A DNA stretch of 47,604 bases from DATDDB01 sp035260545 (GTDB lineage Bacteria; Pseudomonadota; Gammaproteobacteria; Burkholderiales; Gallionellaceae), in contig DATFUZ010000082.1 of assembly GCA_035260545.1 (NCBI GenBank), positions 1 through 47,604 on the forward strand, given 5' to 3'. Positions 32,849-40,761 of this stretch are shown piece by piece. Numbering within the stretch: the stretch's first letter is position 1; every line of letters begins with the position of its first letter. The notes below the pieces were generated by a model. That model made no database searches. It had not been told where the DNA came from and saw only the letters and a program-made list of their open reading frames with translations. Both the position numbers and the translations under genes were made by a program.

Positions 32849-32908
32849 AAATATTATTCACGCTAAATCAAACTATTGCATTCTCAGCACAGCGAGCGCG
32901 CGAGCCGT

Positions 32909-32924
32909 TGTCTGGTTTGCGACA
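32909..32924 (-). promoter_or_regulatory. NifA site for the porin-mod operon
   Basis: TGTCTGGTTTGCGACA fits TGT-N10-ACA exactly and lies 60 bases upstream of the sigma-54 promoter. It lies just beyond the end of the nifV-fix operon. Confidence 0.85.
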
Positions 32925-32939
32925 AACCGCTGCGGCCCT

Positions 32940-33314
32940 TCACTGAGGCATGGCAACGAGGCGCAGATCGGTCTGCACCTTGCCGCCGCGCACCCAGGCT
33001 TCCACCGATTCAACGAACCAGCGGGGCTTGCCGGGGTGCGGCTGCATCACGTGGTACTCGGCATAGCAGCTGCCATCGGCATGGAACAGCAGCACGCCCG
33101 CCCGGTAGCGCGGCCGCGGATAGAAAGAGCCCATGAGCGTCTGCAACGAGTCGTCATACAGGTCCTGCTCCAGGGTGAACTTGGCTTCCTCGAAAGGCGG
33201 AATCGCGACGAGTCCGGGAGCCAGATTCAGGCTGGCCAATTTTTGCTGCAGGGCTGCAAGCAGCATCCTGCCCTGGTCCGCCGCGGCGGAGACACGTTGT
33301 TCAAGCTGGTCCAT
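32940..33314 (-). CDS. Uncharacterised nif-operon protein (124 aa)
   Basis: Not recognised. The first 30 residues look helical (MDQLEQRVSAAADQGRMLLAALQQKL). The rest looks like a small alpha/beta domain with YPRPRYRAGVLLFHADGSCYAEYHVMQPHPGKPRWFVES and a basic-acidic C-terminus. There is no signal peptide or membrane segment. Its start overlaps the end of the upstream gene by 14 bases, so it is probably the last gene of the nifV-nifW-fixABCX operon. A nif-accessory role is inferred from position only. Confidence 0.7.
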   Translation of the reverse strand: MDQLEQRVSAAADQGRMLLAALQQKLASLNLAPGLVAIPPFEEAKFTLEQDLYDDSLQTLMGSFYPRPRYRAGVLLFHADGSCYAEYHVMQPHPGKPRWFVESVEAWVRGGKVQTDLRLVAMPQ

Positions 33315-33786
33315 CAGTTGCTCCTGCTGCCATCGAACGAATGACCGAGGCTCCCACCGAGTCGGAGGAATCGATTTCGGCGAGCTTGTCGAGTATGGCC
33401 TGTGCTTCGGCCCGGGCGCCCTGGCGCAGCCGGATGAAAGCCAGCGCCTTCAGGCTGAACAGGTAGAAGTGCGCAGGGCCATCGTACTTCGTCCAGTCGG
33501 CGGATGCCGCCGTGAGTTCGCGCCAGTCTGCATCGAACGCACCCTGGCGCGCGGCAGCCAGCAGCGCCATGCGCGCGGACAGGCCGGCATTCTCGAGATC
33601 GCCCTTGTAGAAATAGAACTTGTATAGCGAAAAGTAGACCGGGAGCGCATCCGGCGAGGCCCGATGCGCCTGCCACAGCAAGCGTTCGGCCTCGCCGGTG
33701 TCGGCATAGGACTGCACGGCCTGTTCCAGCAAGGCCGAAGTGTCGGACGGCGCCTCACCGCCAAACAATGCCCGCAGATTTTCCAC
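33301..33786 (-). CDS. TPR-like helical protein in nif operon
   Basis: A 161-aa all-helical protein with TPR-like pairs (ALLEQAVQSYADTGEAERLLWQAHRASPDALPVYFSLYKFYFYKGDLENAGLSARMALL, then HFYLFSLKALAFIRLRQGARAEAQAILDKL). GTG at 33786 is preferred because it is 17 bases after the previous stop with TAAGGAGC upstream; a longer frame to 33861 overlaps the preceding gene. TPR-like repeats usually mediate protein-protein contacts. The function is unknown. Confidence 0.65.
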   Translation of the reverse strand: MENLRALFGGEAPSDTSALLEQAVQSYADTGEAERLLWQAHRASPDALPVYFSLYKFYFYKGDLENAGLSARMALLAAARQGAFDADWRELTAASADWTKYDGPAHFYLFSLKALAFIRLRQGARAEAQAILDKLAEIDSSDSVGASVIRSMAAGATDGPA

Positions 33787-33802
33787 GATTGCGCGCCGCT
33801 CC

Positions 33803-34372
33803 TTAGACCGGGCGATTTTCCGGAATGCGGATCGGGCCCATTTCCGCCTTGCCCTGCTCAAAGCTGATTTCCGGCAGCTTCCCCTCGTATTTGGCGGCGG
33901 CGTCCTTGATCTTGTCCAGCTTGGCCGCGGTGTCGAGCTTCTTCAGATCGTTCCGCTCCAGGCCGATGAGGTCGAGCAGTTCGTTGTAGACGGTGGCCTC
34001 GTCCAGCGGAAACACGTTGAACGGGATGCCGTCGAGCGTGATGGCATATTTTCTGGAAATGTCGACATTGCCCGCGAAGGCGAAATACTTGCCCTCCGGC
34101 TTCAGGTAATCGGCGAGCACGCTGCGCAGTTGCTCCAGGTAGGCCAGGGAATCAAGTTCGCAGGCGATGAAGTCGAACTTGCCGCCGGTTGCGGCGAACA
34201 TGGTCTGGAAGGCGGCGATTTCGGGAGGACGTGCCTCGTCGGCCAGTTGCTCCGCGAACTTGAGGGCGATCTCGCCGCGGAAGCCTTCGTCGGCCGCTTT
34301 CAGCGCGCCCTTGTATACGGGGCTCAACAGGCGCTTTTGCGCTTCCAGGTCCTGCAATGGGGATGTGCTCAT
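33803..34372 (-). CDS. Uncharacterised nif-operon protein (189 aa)
   Basis: Not recognised by family. It is a soluble protein of mixed helices and strands: PLQDLEAQKRLLSPVYKGALKAADEGFRGEIALKFAEQLADEA, then CELDSLAYLEQLRSVLADYLKPEGKYFAFAGNVDISRKYAITLDG and FNVFPLDEATVYNELLDLIGLERNDLKK. GAGGAA lies before the ATG. It starts 39 bases after the FeSI-type ferredoxin gene and precedes the TPR-like gene, so it is part of the nifV-fix operon and plausibly accessory to electron transfer. Confidence 0.75.
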   Translation of the reverse strand: MSTSPLQDLEAQKRLLSPVYKGALKAADEGFRGEIALKFAEQLADEARPPEIAAFQTMFAATGGKFDFIACELDSLAYLEQLRSVLADYLKPEGKYFAFAGNVDISRKYAITLDGIPFNVFPLDEATVYNELLDLIGLERNDLKKLDTAAKLDKIKDAAAKYEGKLPEISFEQGKAEMGPIRIPENRPV

Positions 34373-34411
34373 GGTATTTCCTCGATTGATGTTACAAGTA
34401 ATTTGTGCGCT

Positions 34412-34738
34412 TCAGCCCCAGACTTCCGCCGGGACTTTCAGTCGTTCTACATGCTGGTCCCCGATCAGGTGCTGCTCGACGATCGCAGCGACGTCATCGC
34501 GGCTCACGCCGCCGTACATCACGCCCTCCGGATACACCAGAACGTTGGTGCCGGCGCCGCAGGTGCCGATGCAGCCGCTGCTGGTTACCGCGAATTTCCC
34601 CCACAGCCCGCGCTTCTCGAATTGCTGCAGGAATTCCTGAAACACCGCCGCGCCGCCGTTTGCGCCTCACGATCCGCGCGGGTGTCCGGGCGGACGCATC
34701 TGGGTGCAGACGAATACATGTTTTCCGGGCTTTGCCAT
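34412..34738 (-). CDS. FeSI-type [2Fe-2S] ferredoxin gene with in-frame TGA at the Cys24 codon
   Basis: From the ATG at 34738 (AAGGAG upstream) the frame reads MAKPGKHVFVCTQMRPPGHP-RGS, then TGA (34667-34669), then GANGGAAVFQEFLQQFE and on to a stop at 34412. Outside the TGA it fits the thioredoxin-like FeSI/C. pasteurianum ferredoxin family: Cys11, Cys56 and Cys60 are present, with VTSSGCIGTCGAGTNVLVYPEGVMY. The family has PRGSCG here, so the TGA sits exactly on the cluster ligand Cys24. Length with the TGA read through is 108 residues, normal. It could be a nonsense mutation, an assembly error, or a selenocysteine codon. No clear SECIS hairpin was seen by eye. A GTG at 34645 could only give a fragment. 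Confidence 0.8.
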
Positions 34739-34760
34739 TTATTCTCCTTGCCTTGAATGA

Positions 34761-35051
34761 TCAACCGAACTTGAACAGGATGCCGTAGCCGCCGCGCGGA
34801 TAGGACCAGTCCACATTGGCGTGCTCGCCGCAGATGATGCGGCAGGTGCCGCATTCCAGACAGCCGTCCGAAATGAGCGAGACGGTGCCGTTTCCTTCCG
34901 CCTTGTAGCAGGCGGCGGGACATATCTTGGTGCACGGCTGGGTCTTGCATTCGTTGGTGCACACGTCAGGATTGACGATGCTGATATGCGGGCGGCCGTG
35001 ATCCACCTTGTAACGGTTCTGGAAAAGTTTTTCCTCGACATTGACGTTCAT
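34761..35051 (-). CDS. fixX: FixX ferredoxin-like protein
   Basis: A 96-aa ferredoxin-like subunit of FixABCX. The cysteine pattern is CTNECKTQPCTKICPAACY followed by CLECGTCRIICGEH, and the C-terminal YPRGGYGILFKFG is typical of FixX. The ATG at 35051 overlaps the fixC stop; an in-frame start at 35066 would overlap it further. It passes electrons from FixC to the acceptor in the bifurcating complex. Confidence 0.95.
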   Translation of the reverse strand: MNVNVEEKLFQNRYKVDHGRPHISIVNPDVCTNECKTQPCTKICPAACYKAEGNGTVSLISDGCLECGTCRIICGEHANVDWSYPRGGYGILFKFG

Positions 35052-36343
35052 CTCATCGCCCTCCACATCTTGAATGCGTCTCCCATTAGCCCGAACAGCG
35101 AGCGGCTGGCCGTGAAACTCTTGAGGATCTCGCGTTCCTTGGTTTTCTTGTCCACCCCGTCCACCGTCAGCATGTGCCTGGCGGCGTTGTTGACCAGTTC
35201 CGGATAAGTCGTGAAGAACTGCGGATTGGCGTGGAATACGCCGGGCATGTCCTTGTACTTCGCCAGGTCCTTCATCACGAAGCTGTCATCCAGTTTCGCC
35301 CGGTACACGGCAAGATTGTCACGCGTCATCTGCTTGCCCGCCTGCCTCAGGTCGATGATGGTCTCGGCGGCCAGGCGTCCGGTGGTCATGGCCAAGTTCG
35401 ACCCCTCGCGGTGCACGGCATTGACGAACATGCCGGAGTCGCCGACGATCATCCAGCCGTCTCCGTATATCTGGGGCATGGCCTTGAGGCCGCCTTCCGG
35501 AATCAGGTGTGCGGTGTATTCCTTCATCTCACCGCCCTGGATCAGCGGCTTGATGGAAGGGTGCGCCTTCATCTTTTCAAGCAACAGATAGGGCGAAACG
35601 CCGCTTTCCTTGAAGTCAGACAGCATGCAGCCGACGCCTATGGTGATCGACTCGTTGTTGGTGTAGAGGAAGCCGGTGCCCATCATGCCCTGGGTGATCT
35701 TGCCTATCATCTCGATCACCACGCCCTCGCCTTCCTTGACGTTGAAGCGGCTCTCAACCGTTTCCTGGGGCAGGAACAGTATCTCCTTCACCGCCAGTGC
35801 AACGTCGCCGGCCTTGAGTTCGGGATGGAACCCGGCCTTCTTGGCCAGCAGGGAGTTCACGCCGTCGGCCAGCACCACCACGTCGGCGAACAGGTCGCCG
35901 TTCTCGCGGTCAGTGCGCACGCCCACCACGCGGTTGCCGTCCAGGATGAGGTCGGTGACCGTGGTCTCGCAGATCACCAGGGCGCCGGCATCCGACACCT
36001 TCTGCGAGAACCACTTGTCGAACTGCGCGCGCAGAATGGTGTAGCGGTTGTAGGGCTGCTTGTTGAACGCGTCCGAGCGGTAGTCTGTCGCGATGTGCGA
36101 GTCGTCATCCAGCAGCCACATGCGCTGCTCGATAATGTGGCGTTCCAGGGGCGCCTCGTCGCGAAACTCGGGGAAGATACGTTCCAGCGCGTCGGAATAC
36201 AGGATCGCGCCTTGCACGTTCTTGGAGCCGGGATATTCCCCGCGCTCGATCTGGATCACGCTCAGGCCGGCCTTCGCCAGGGTGTACGCGGCGGCGTTCC
36301 CCGAGGGGCCCGCGCCAACTACGATCGCGTCGAATTTCTCCAT
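35048..36343 (-). CDS. fixC: FixC, flavoprotein-quinone oxidoreductase
   Basis: A 431-aa FAD protein like ETF-quinone oxidoreductase. The N-terminal FAD motif VVGAGPSGNAAA is at about 8-19, and VVVLADGVNSLLAKKAGF and GDSGMFVNAVHREGSNLAMTTGRLAAETI are family landmarks. In FixABCX it takes part in flavin-based electron bifurcation that reduces ferredoxin or flavodoxin for nitrogenase at the expense of quinone reduction. It is part of nifW-fixABCX. Confidence 0.96.
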   Translation of the reverse strand: MEKFDAIVVGAGPSGNAAAYTLAKAGLSVIQIERGEYPGSKNVQGAILYSDALERIFPEFRDEAPLERHIIEQRMWLLDDDSHIATDYRSDAFNKQPYNRYTILRAQFDKWFSQKVSDAGALVICETTVTDLILDGNRVVGVRTDRENGDLFADVVVLADGVNSLLAKKAGFHPELKAGDVALAVKEILFLPQETVESRFNVKEGEGVVIEMIGKITQGMMGTGFLYTNNESITIGVGCMLSDFKESGVSPYLLLEKMKAHPSIKPLIQGGEMKEYTAHLIPEGGLKAMPQIYGDGWMIVGDSGMFVNAVHREGSNLAMTTGRLAAETIIDLRQAGKQMTRDNLAVYRAKLDDSFVMKDLAKYKDMPGVFHANPQFFTTYPELVNNAARHMLTVDGVDKKTKEREILKSFTASRSLFGLMGDAFKMWRAMR

Positions 36344-36352
36344 AATCTTCTC

Positions 36353-37444
36353 CTATGCGGGCACGGCTGCGGCGCGCGCGGCCAGTTCGTCGCGGAAGGC
36401 CTGCGTCAAGGCGGGCAATATGGTCATGGCGTTGCCGACAATGCCGTAGGTGGCGAAGTCGAAGATGGGCGCATTGGGATCCGAGTTGATCGCGACGATC
36501 ACGTCCGACGCATCCATGCCCACGCGGTGCTGGATCGCACCGGAGATGCCGGCCGCGATATACAGCTTGGGGCGCACGGTCTTGCCGGTCTGGCCCACCT
36601 GGCGCCCGGCCTCGACCCAGCCGGACTGGATCAGCGGACGTGTTGCGCCAACCTCGGCGCCGAGCACCGTGGCCAGATCCCGGATCAGCTGGAAGTTCTC
36701 CTGCTTCTTGAGCCCCTTGCCGCCCGACACGATGATGTCGGCGTATTCCAGGTTGATCTTATTGGTGTTCTGGTCCGGAATGAACTCCAGCACCTTGGTG
36801 ATGATGTCGGTCTCTATCATCGACAGCTTTTGCTCGGCAATGCCGCCGCTGCGCGTCGTGTCTCGCGGCGGCATCGCCATCACCCGCGGACGCACGGTGG
36901 CCATCTGCGGACGATAGTTCAGGGTCTGTATGGTGCACAGCAGGCTGCCGCCGAAGGTGGGTCGCGTTGCCAGCAGGCTGCGGATGTCGACGTCGATGTT
37001 GAGCTCGGTACAGTCCGCGGTCAGGCCGGTCTTCAGCGTGGTGGCTACGCTGCCCGCGAGGTCGCGCCCCAGCGTGGTCGCGCCGAGCAGGAGAATTTCC
37101 GGCTTATAGGCGTTGACCAGGTCGGTGAGGCCTTTGGTATAGGGCTGGTTGCGATAGTCCTTGAGCAACGGATCCTCGATCAGGTAGCAATGGTCTGCCC
37201 CGTAATAGAACGCTTCCTGGCAGTAGCGGCGGGTATCCTCGCCCGGCGCACCCATCACCACGCCGGCGAGCTGCACGCCCAGCTTGTCCGCCAGCTTGCG
37301 GCCTTCCCCGAGCAGTTCCCACGAAACACCATGGGCCACGCCCCGTTCGTGCTCAATGAACACCCAGATGCCGCGGTATTCGGCGAGTGCCGGGTCCAGC
37401 TCAAACTTCTTTTTGCCTGCCGGCTTTTTTGTTTCTTCGCTCAT
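36353..37444 (-). CDS. fixB: FixB, electron-transfer flavoprotein alpha subunit
   Basis: A 363-aa ETF alpha-type protein. The C-terminal FAD domain is clear: VSGGKGLKKQENFQLIRDLA, GATRPLIQSGWVEAGRQVGQTGKTVRPKLYIAAGISGAIQH and INSDPNAPIFDFATYGIVGN. The N-terminal domain starts after a Lys-rich extension typical of nif FixB. With FixA it forms the bifurcating flavin module. Confidence 0.96.
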   Translation of the reverse strand: MSEETKKPAGKKKFELDPALAEYRGIWVFIEHERGVAHGVSWELLGEGRKLADKLGVQLAGVVMGAPGEDTRRYCQEAFYYGADHCYLIEDPLLKDYRNQPYTKGLTDLVNAYKPEILLLGATTLGRDLAGSVATTLKTGLTADCTELNIDVDIRSLLATRPTFGGSLLCTIQTLNYRPQMATVRPRVMAMPPRDTTRSGGIAEQKLSMIETDIITKVLEFIPDQNTNKINLEYADIIVSGGKGLKKQENFQLIRDLATVLGAEVGATRPLIQSGWVEAGRQVGQTGKTVRPKLYIAAGISGAIQHRVGMDASDVIVAINSDPNAPIFDFATYGIVGNAMTILPALTQAFRDELAARAAAVPA

Positions 37445-37458
37445 AATCTCTTCCTCAA

Positions 37459-38307
37459 TCAGACAGGCTGCTTGTGCAGTTCCTCCCGCACATGCGGATA
37501 ACGTCCGAACATCTTCATCAGCAGGGCGGCCGCAATCTCATCCGGCGCGCCGCGGTTGGTCGTGATGATCTCCGCTTTCACGGTTTTGGGGCTGGGCGCA
37601 AACACCTTGCTTACCACCGTCGGCGAGCCCTTCAGGCCGATCTTGGTGACGTCTTCGATGCCGGCCGCGACGCGATCCCAGCGCTTAACCGTGGTGCGCG
37701 CGGCGCGTATCATGTTGGGCATGGTGGCAAAGCGCATTTCGTTGCTGCCCTCCAGCATCGTGATCAGGCACGGGACGCGCGTCTTCAGCACCTGCACGCC
37801 GCCCTCGGAACGCCGCTGCACCACGATCTCGCGCCTGTCGATGTCCACGCTCTGGATGCTGGAGATGTAGGTGAGCAGCTCCAGGCCGAGGCGCTTGGCA
37901 ACGCCCGGTCCCACCTGGGCGGTGTCGCCGTCTATGGTCTGCTTGCCGCAGAACACGATGTCCACCGGCATGTCCTTCTCGATCTGGCGGATGGCCGAGG
38001 CCAGGGCGAACGAAGTCGCCAGGGTATCCGCGCCCGCAAAGGCGCGGTCGGTCACCAGGATGGCGTCATCCGCGCCAAACGACACTGCCTTGCGCAGCGC
38101 GTTTTCCGCCTGGGGCGGCCCCATGGTGATGACGGTAATGAAGCCGCCGAACTTGTCCTTGATGCGCAAGGCTTCCTCGAGCGCAAACAGGTCATACGGG
38201 TTGATGATGGCCGGCACGCCCTGGCGCATGATGGTGTTGGTCACCGGGTGCACGCGTATCTGCGCCGAATCCGGTACCTGCTTGATGCATACCACAATAT
38301 GGATCAT
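37459..38307 (-). CDS. fixA: FixA, electron-transfer flavoprotein beta subunit
   Basis: A 282-aa ETF beta-type protein starting MIHIVVCIKQVPDSAQIRVHP. It contains INPYDLFALEEALRIKD, then CGKQTIDGDTAQVGPGVAKRLG and PCLITMLEGSNEMRFATMPNM. The ATG at 38307 is preferred over the upstream in-frame start because it gives the family N-terminus and has AGAGGA upstream. In bifurcating ETFs this subunit binds the NADH-reactive flavin. Confidence 0.95.
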   Translation of the reverse strand: MIHIVVCIKQVPDSAQIRVHPVTNTIMRQGVPAIINPYDLFALEEALRIKDKFGGFITVITMGPPQAENALRKAVSFGADDAILVTDRAFAGADTLATSFALASAIRQIEKDMPVDIVFCGKQTIDGDTAQVGPGVAKRLGLELLTYISSIQSVDIDRREIVVQRRSEGGVQVLKTRVPCLITMLEGSNEMRFATMPNMIRAARTTVKRWDRVAAGIEDVTKIGLKGSPTVVSKVFAPSPKTVKAEIITTNRGAPDEIAAALLMKMFGRYPHVREELHKQPV

Positions 38308-38347
38308 CTCAATTCGTCCTCTTTCATTCAAACACCATACTGGCGGT

Positions 38348-38680
38348 TCATGCCCCGCGACCGGGCAGCGACGCGCGCAGGCTGTCCACAGTGACCACCT
38401 TCACGCCTTCCGCCTCCTGGAATACCTTGAACACTTTCTCGGTCGCTGCATTCGACTTCGCGAAGTCGCCATAGGAGCGTTCGAGCAAGGTGCGGTATTC
38501 CGCCTTCAGCGCTTCGTCGTTGCCGCCTTCAAAGGTGTGGCGGGCGATGTACTGCTGGAAGCGCTTCAGGATGTGCAGGCGGTTGATGTTGACCACGCGC
38601 TGGTCGTAGGCCACCTCAAAGAAGTTCAGGAACTCCTCCGCCGAAGAGAACTTGGCCATGGTATTGATAATCGTGCTCAC
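38348..38680 (-). CDS. nifW: NifW, nitrogenase-stabilising protein
   Basis: A 110-aa helical protein of the NifW family, which helps protect or mature the MoFe protein and is important under oxygen stress. Family traits: SSAEEFLNFFEVAYDQRVVNINRLHILKRFQQYI and RTLLERSYGDFAKSNAATEKVFKVFQE. It is 11 bases after nifV and 40 before fixA. Confidence 0.92.
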   Translation of the reverse strand: MSTIINTMAKFSSAEEFLNFFEVAYDQRVVNINRLHILKRFQQYIARHTFEGGNDEALKAEYRTLLERSYGDFAKSNAATEKVFKVFQEAEGVKVVTVDSLRASLPGRGA

Positions 38681-38691
38681 ACCGTCTCTCC

Positions 38692-39822
38692 CTATGATTG
38701 ACTGACCGAGGGTGTAACCGTCTCGAAGTAGAGTTGCTGCAGATCATCAACGCCCGGCGAATGCTTGGTCCGGTGGGCGAACTCGCGCACCTTGGGCAGA
38801 ATGTCCTGCGCCTCGATCTTGGAAAGCAGAATGCCGATGTCCGCATAGGCCTTTATCACCGCGCCGGTGCCGGAATGCTTGCCCAGCACCACGCGATGTT
38901 CCATGCCGACCTCAGCGGGATCAAACGGTTCGTAGGTGCGCGGATTCTTGATCACCCCGTCGACGTGGATGCCGGCCTCATGGGTGAACACCGCGGTGCC
39001 GACGATGCTCTTGTTCGGCGCAACTTCGCGCCCGGAGGCCGCGGCGACCAGGCGCGAGAGCGCCGGATAGTTGCGCATGTTCACACCGGTTTCGACTTCC
39101 TCAAGGTGGCGCAGCGCCATAACGACCTCTTCGAGCGGGGCATTGCCCGCGCGTTCCCCAAGGCCGTTCACGGTCGTGTTCACATGGCTGGCGCCGGCAC
39201 GCACAGCCGCAACGGAATTTGCGGTGGCCATGCCGAAATCGTCGTGGGCGTGGATCTCGATCTGCATATCCACCATCCGCCGCAGCAGGCCGATGTGATC
39301 GAAAGTGGTGAACGGATCGAGCAGGCCCAGCGTATCGGCGAAGCGCAAGCGCAGCGCGCCGCTCTCCTGGGCGGCGTCCGCGACCCGGCGCACGAACTCG
39401 ATGTCGGCGCGCGAGGCGTCCTCGCAGCCGACGCAGACCAGGTAACCCATGTCCGTCGCGCGGCGCACGAAGTCGCGGACGGTGTGCAGCACCCAATCGC
39501 GGCTTTTACCCAACTTGTGCTCAATATGAATGTCGGAGACGGGAATCGACAGGTTGGCCCAGTCCACCCGGCAGCGCGCGAGCGCCTCAAGATCATCAGG
39601 ATGCATGCGGCCCCATACCATCAGTCCTGCCGGCAGGTTCCGGTCGGCGATGGCGTTGATGATCTCGCATTCCGCATCGCCCATCACCGGCACGCCGACC
39701 TCGAGCTCCGACACGCCCGCCCCGACCAGCGCATGGGCGATGGCGATCTTTTCGTCGGCGGTAAACGCGACGCCCGCGGTTTGCTCCCCGTCGCGCAGCG
39801 TCGTGTCATTTATCGTCACCAT
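38692..39822 (-). CDS. nifV: NifV, homocitrate synthase
   Basis: Makes the homocitrate ligand of FeMo-co from acetyl-CoA and 2-oxoglutarate. It is 376 aa from the ATG at 39822. Catalytic features: DDTTLRDGEQ-type start (INDTTLRDGEQTAGVAF), HAHDDFGMATANS metal site (HxH), GLGERAGNAPLEEVV, and THEAGIHVDGV. A second ATG at 39846 also has a plausible ribosome site (AGAGG), so eight extra residues are possible. It is the first gene of the operon behind a sigma-54 promoter. Confidence 0.95.
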   Translation of the reverse strand: MVTINDTTLRDGEQTAGVAFTADEKIAIAHALVGAGVSELEVGVPVMGDAECEIINAIADRNLPAGLMVWGRMHPDDLEALARCRVDWANLSIPVSDIHIEHKLGKSRDWVLHTVRDFVRRATDMGYLVCVGCEDASRADIEFVRRVADAAQESGALRLRFADTLGLLDPFTTFDHIGLLRRMVDMQIEIHAHDDFGMATANSVAAVRAGASHVNTTVNGLGERAGNAPLEEVVMALRHLEEVETGVNMRNYPALSRLVAAASGREVAPNKSIVGTAVFTHEAGIHVDGVIKNPRTYEPFDPAEVGMEHRVVLGKHSGTGAVIKAYADIGILLSKIEAQDILPKVREFAHRTKHSPGVDDLQQLYFETVTPSVSQS

Positions 39823-39873
39823 AGTTGCGTATTCCTCGTTCTGCATGCTCGTGATCCTCTCGAACAGAGAGTC

Positions 39874-39889
39874 AGCAACAACCGTGCCA
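39874..39889 (-). promoter_or_regulatory. Sigma-54 promoter of nifV-nifW-fixABCX operon
   Basis: On the minus strand TGGCACGGTTGTTGCT fits TGGCAC-N5-TTGCW exactly. The predicted start is near 39863, 17-41 bases upstream of nifV. Confidence 0.92.
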
Positions 39890-39986
39890 TCATTAAAACG
39901 GCCACGCTTTGCACGATGAATCAAGCAGATATTGATAAGCAGCGGGCGGGGACCGAAGTGCGAGACAATCGGACACAATCGGGATT

Positions 39987-40002
39987 TGTACGATTTACTA
40001 CA
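39987..40002 (-). promoter_or_regulatory. NifA site for nifV operon
   Basis: TGTACGATTTACTACA fits TGT-N10-ACA, 97 bases upstream of the nifV sigma-54 promoter and downstream of the iscA gene. Confidence 0.85.
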
Positions 40003-40088
40003 AACCGGCGAAGCGGGCGAAAGTGGCGCGCACGACACTGCCGGGGCGGGAAAACCCGCCCCGGCTAGTGCGAAGGTTAAAGCCGGGC

Positions 40089-40412
40089 CTAGACGTTAAA
40101 GCTTTCGCCGCAACCGCAGGTATCCTTGACGTTCGGGTTGTTGAACTTGAATCCCTCGTTCAATCCGTCCTTGACGAAATCAAGCTCCATGCCGTCAATA
40201 TAAGGCAGGCTGCGGGGATCGACGAGCACGATGACGCCGTGGCTTGCGAAGGTGAGATCATCCGCCTCGGCCTGATCGGCGAATTCCAGCGCATAGGCCA
40301 TGCCGGAGCAACCGGACGTCTTCACGCCGAGGCGCAAGCCTATGCCCTTGCCGCGACTCTTGATGAAGTTGTGAACACGGTTTGCAGCGGTTTCGGTAAG
40401 CGTGATTGCCAT
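40089..40412 (-). CDS. iscA: IscA/HesB-type Fe-S carrier in nif region
   Basis: A 107-aa A-type carrier. The three conserved cysteines are in KTSGCSGMAY and DTCGCGESF. It receives clusters from the U-type scaffold and passes them to targets, here probably NifB, NifEN and other nif Fe-S proteins. It is the last gene of the iscS-iscU-erpA-iscA operon, 13 bases after erpA. Confidence 0.92.
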   Translation of the reverse strand: MAITLTETAANRVHNFIKSRGKGIGLRLGVKTSGCSGMAYALEFADQAEADDLTFASHGVIVLVDPRSLPYIDGMELDFVKDGLNEGFKFNNPNVKDTCGCGESFNV

Positions 40413-40425
40413 GATATGTCCTCCG

Positions 40426-40761
40426 TTATACCGAGAATGAAGACCCGCACCCGCAGGTGGAGGTCGCGTTCGGGTTGTTGATCACAAAACGGGCGCCTTC
40501 CAGGCTGTCCTGGAAGTCGATGGAGGCCCCCGCCAGATACTGCATGCTTATCGCATCCACGAGCAGCGAGACGGCGTCTTTTTCGATGACGGTATCATCC
40601 TCGTTGATGTTCTCGTCGAATGCGAACTGGTATTCGAATCCCGAACAGCCGCCGCCGGCCACGTAGATGCGCAGTTTGAGGTTGGGATTTCCCTCTTCGG
40701 TGATCAACGCGCTGACCTTGCTGGCTGCGCTGCTTGTAAATTCAATCGGTGCGTCGTTCAT
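40426..40761 (-). CDS. erpA: ErpA-like Fe-S carrier
   Basis: A 111-aa A-type carrier closer to ErpA: GGGCSGFEYQFAFDENINEDDTVIEKD and the C-terminal NPNATSTCGCGSSFSV. The start overlaps the iscU stop (ATGA). Two A-type carriers next to each other suggest separate targets. Confidence 0.9.
   Translation of the reverse strand: MNDAPIEFTSSAASKVSALITEEGNPNLKLRIYVAGGGCSGFEYQFAFDENINEDDTVIEKDAVSLLVDAISMQYLAGASIDFQDSLEGARFVINNPNATSTCGCGSSFSV

Noticed and set aside
33787..33861. Longer start for the TPR-like protein overlapping the preceding gene
   Set aside because: It would overlap the upstream coding region by 59 bases; the GTG at 33786 lies just after the upstream stop with GGAG nearby.
34600..34666. 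SECIS element after the in-frame TGA of the ferredoxin gene
   Set aside because: Short stems exist (GCGC pairs, CAGGAATTCCTG), but none has the position and loop of a bacterial SECIS by eye, so selenocysteine is left as a hypothesis.
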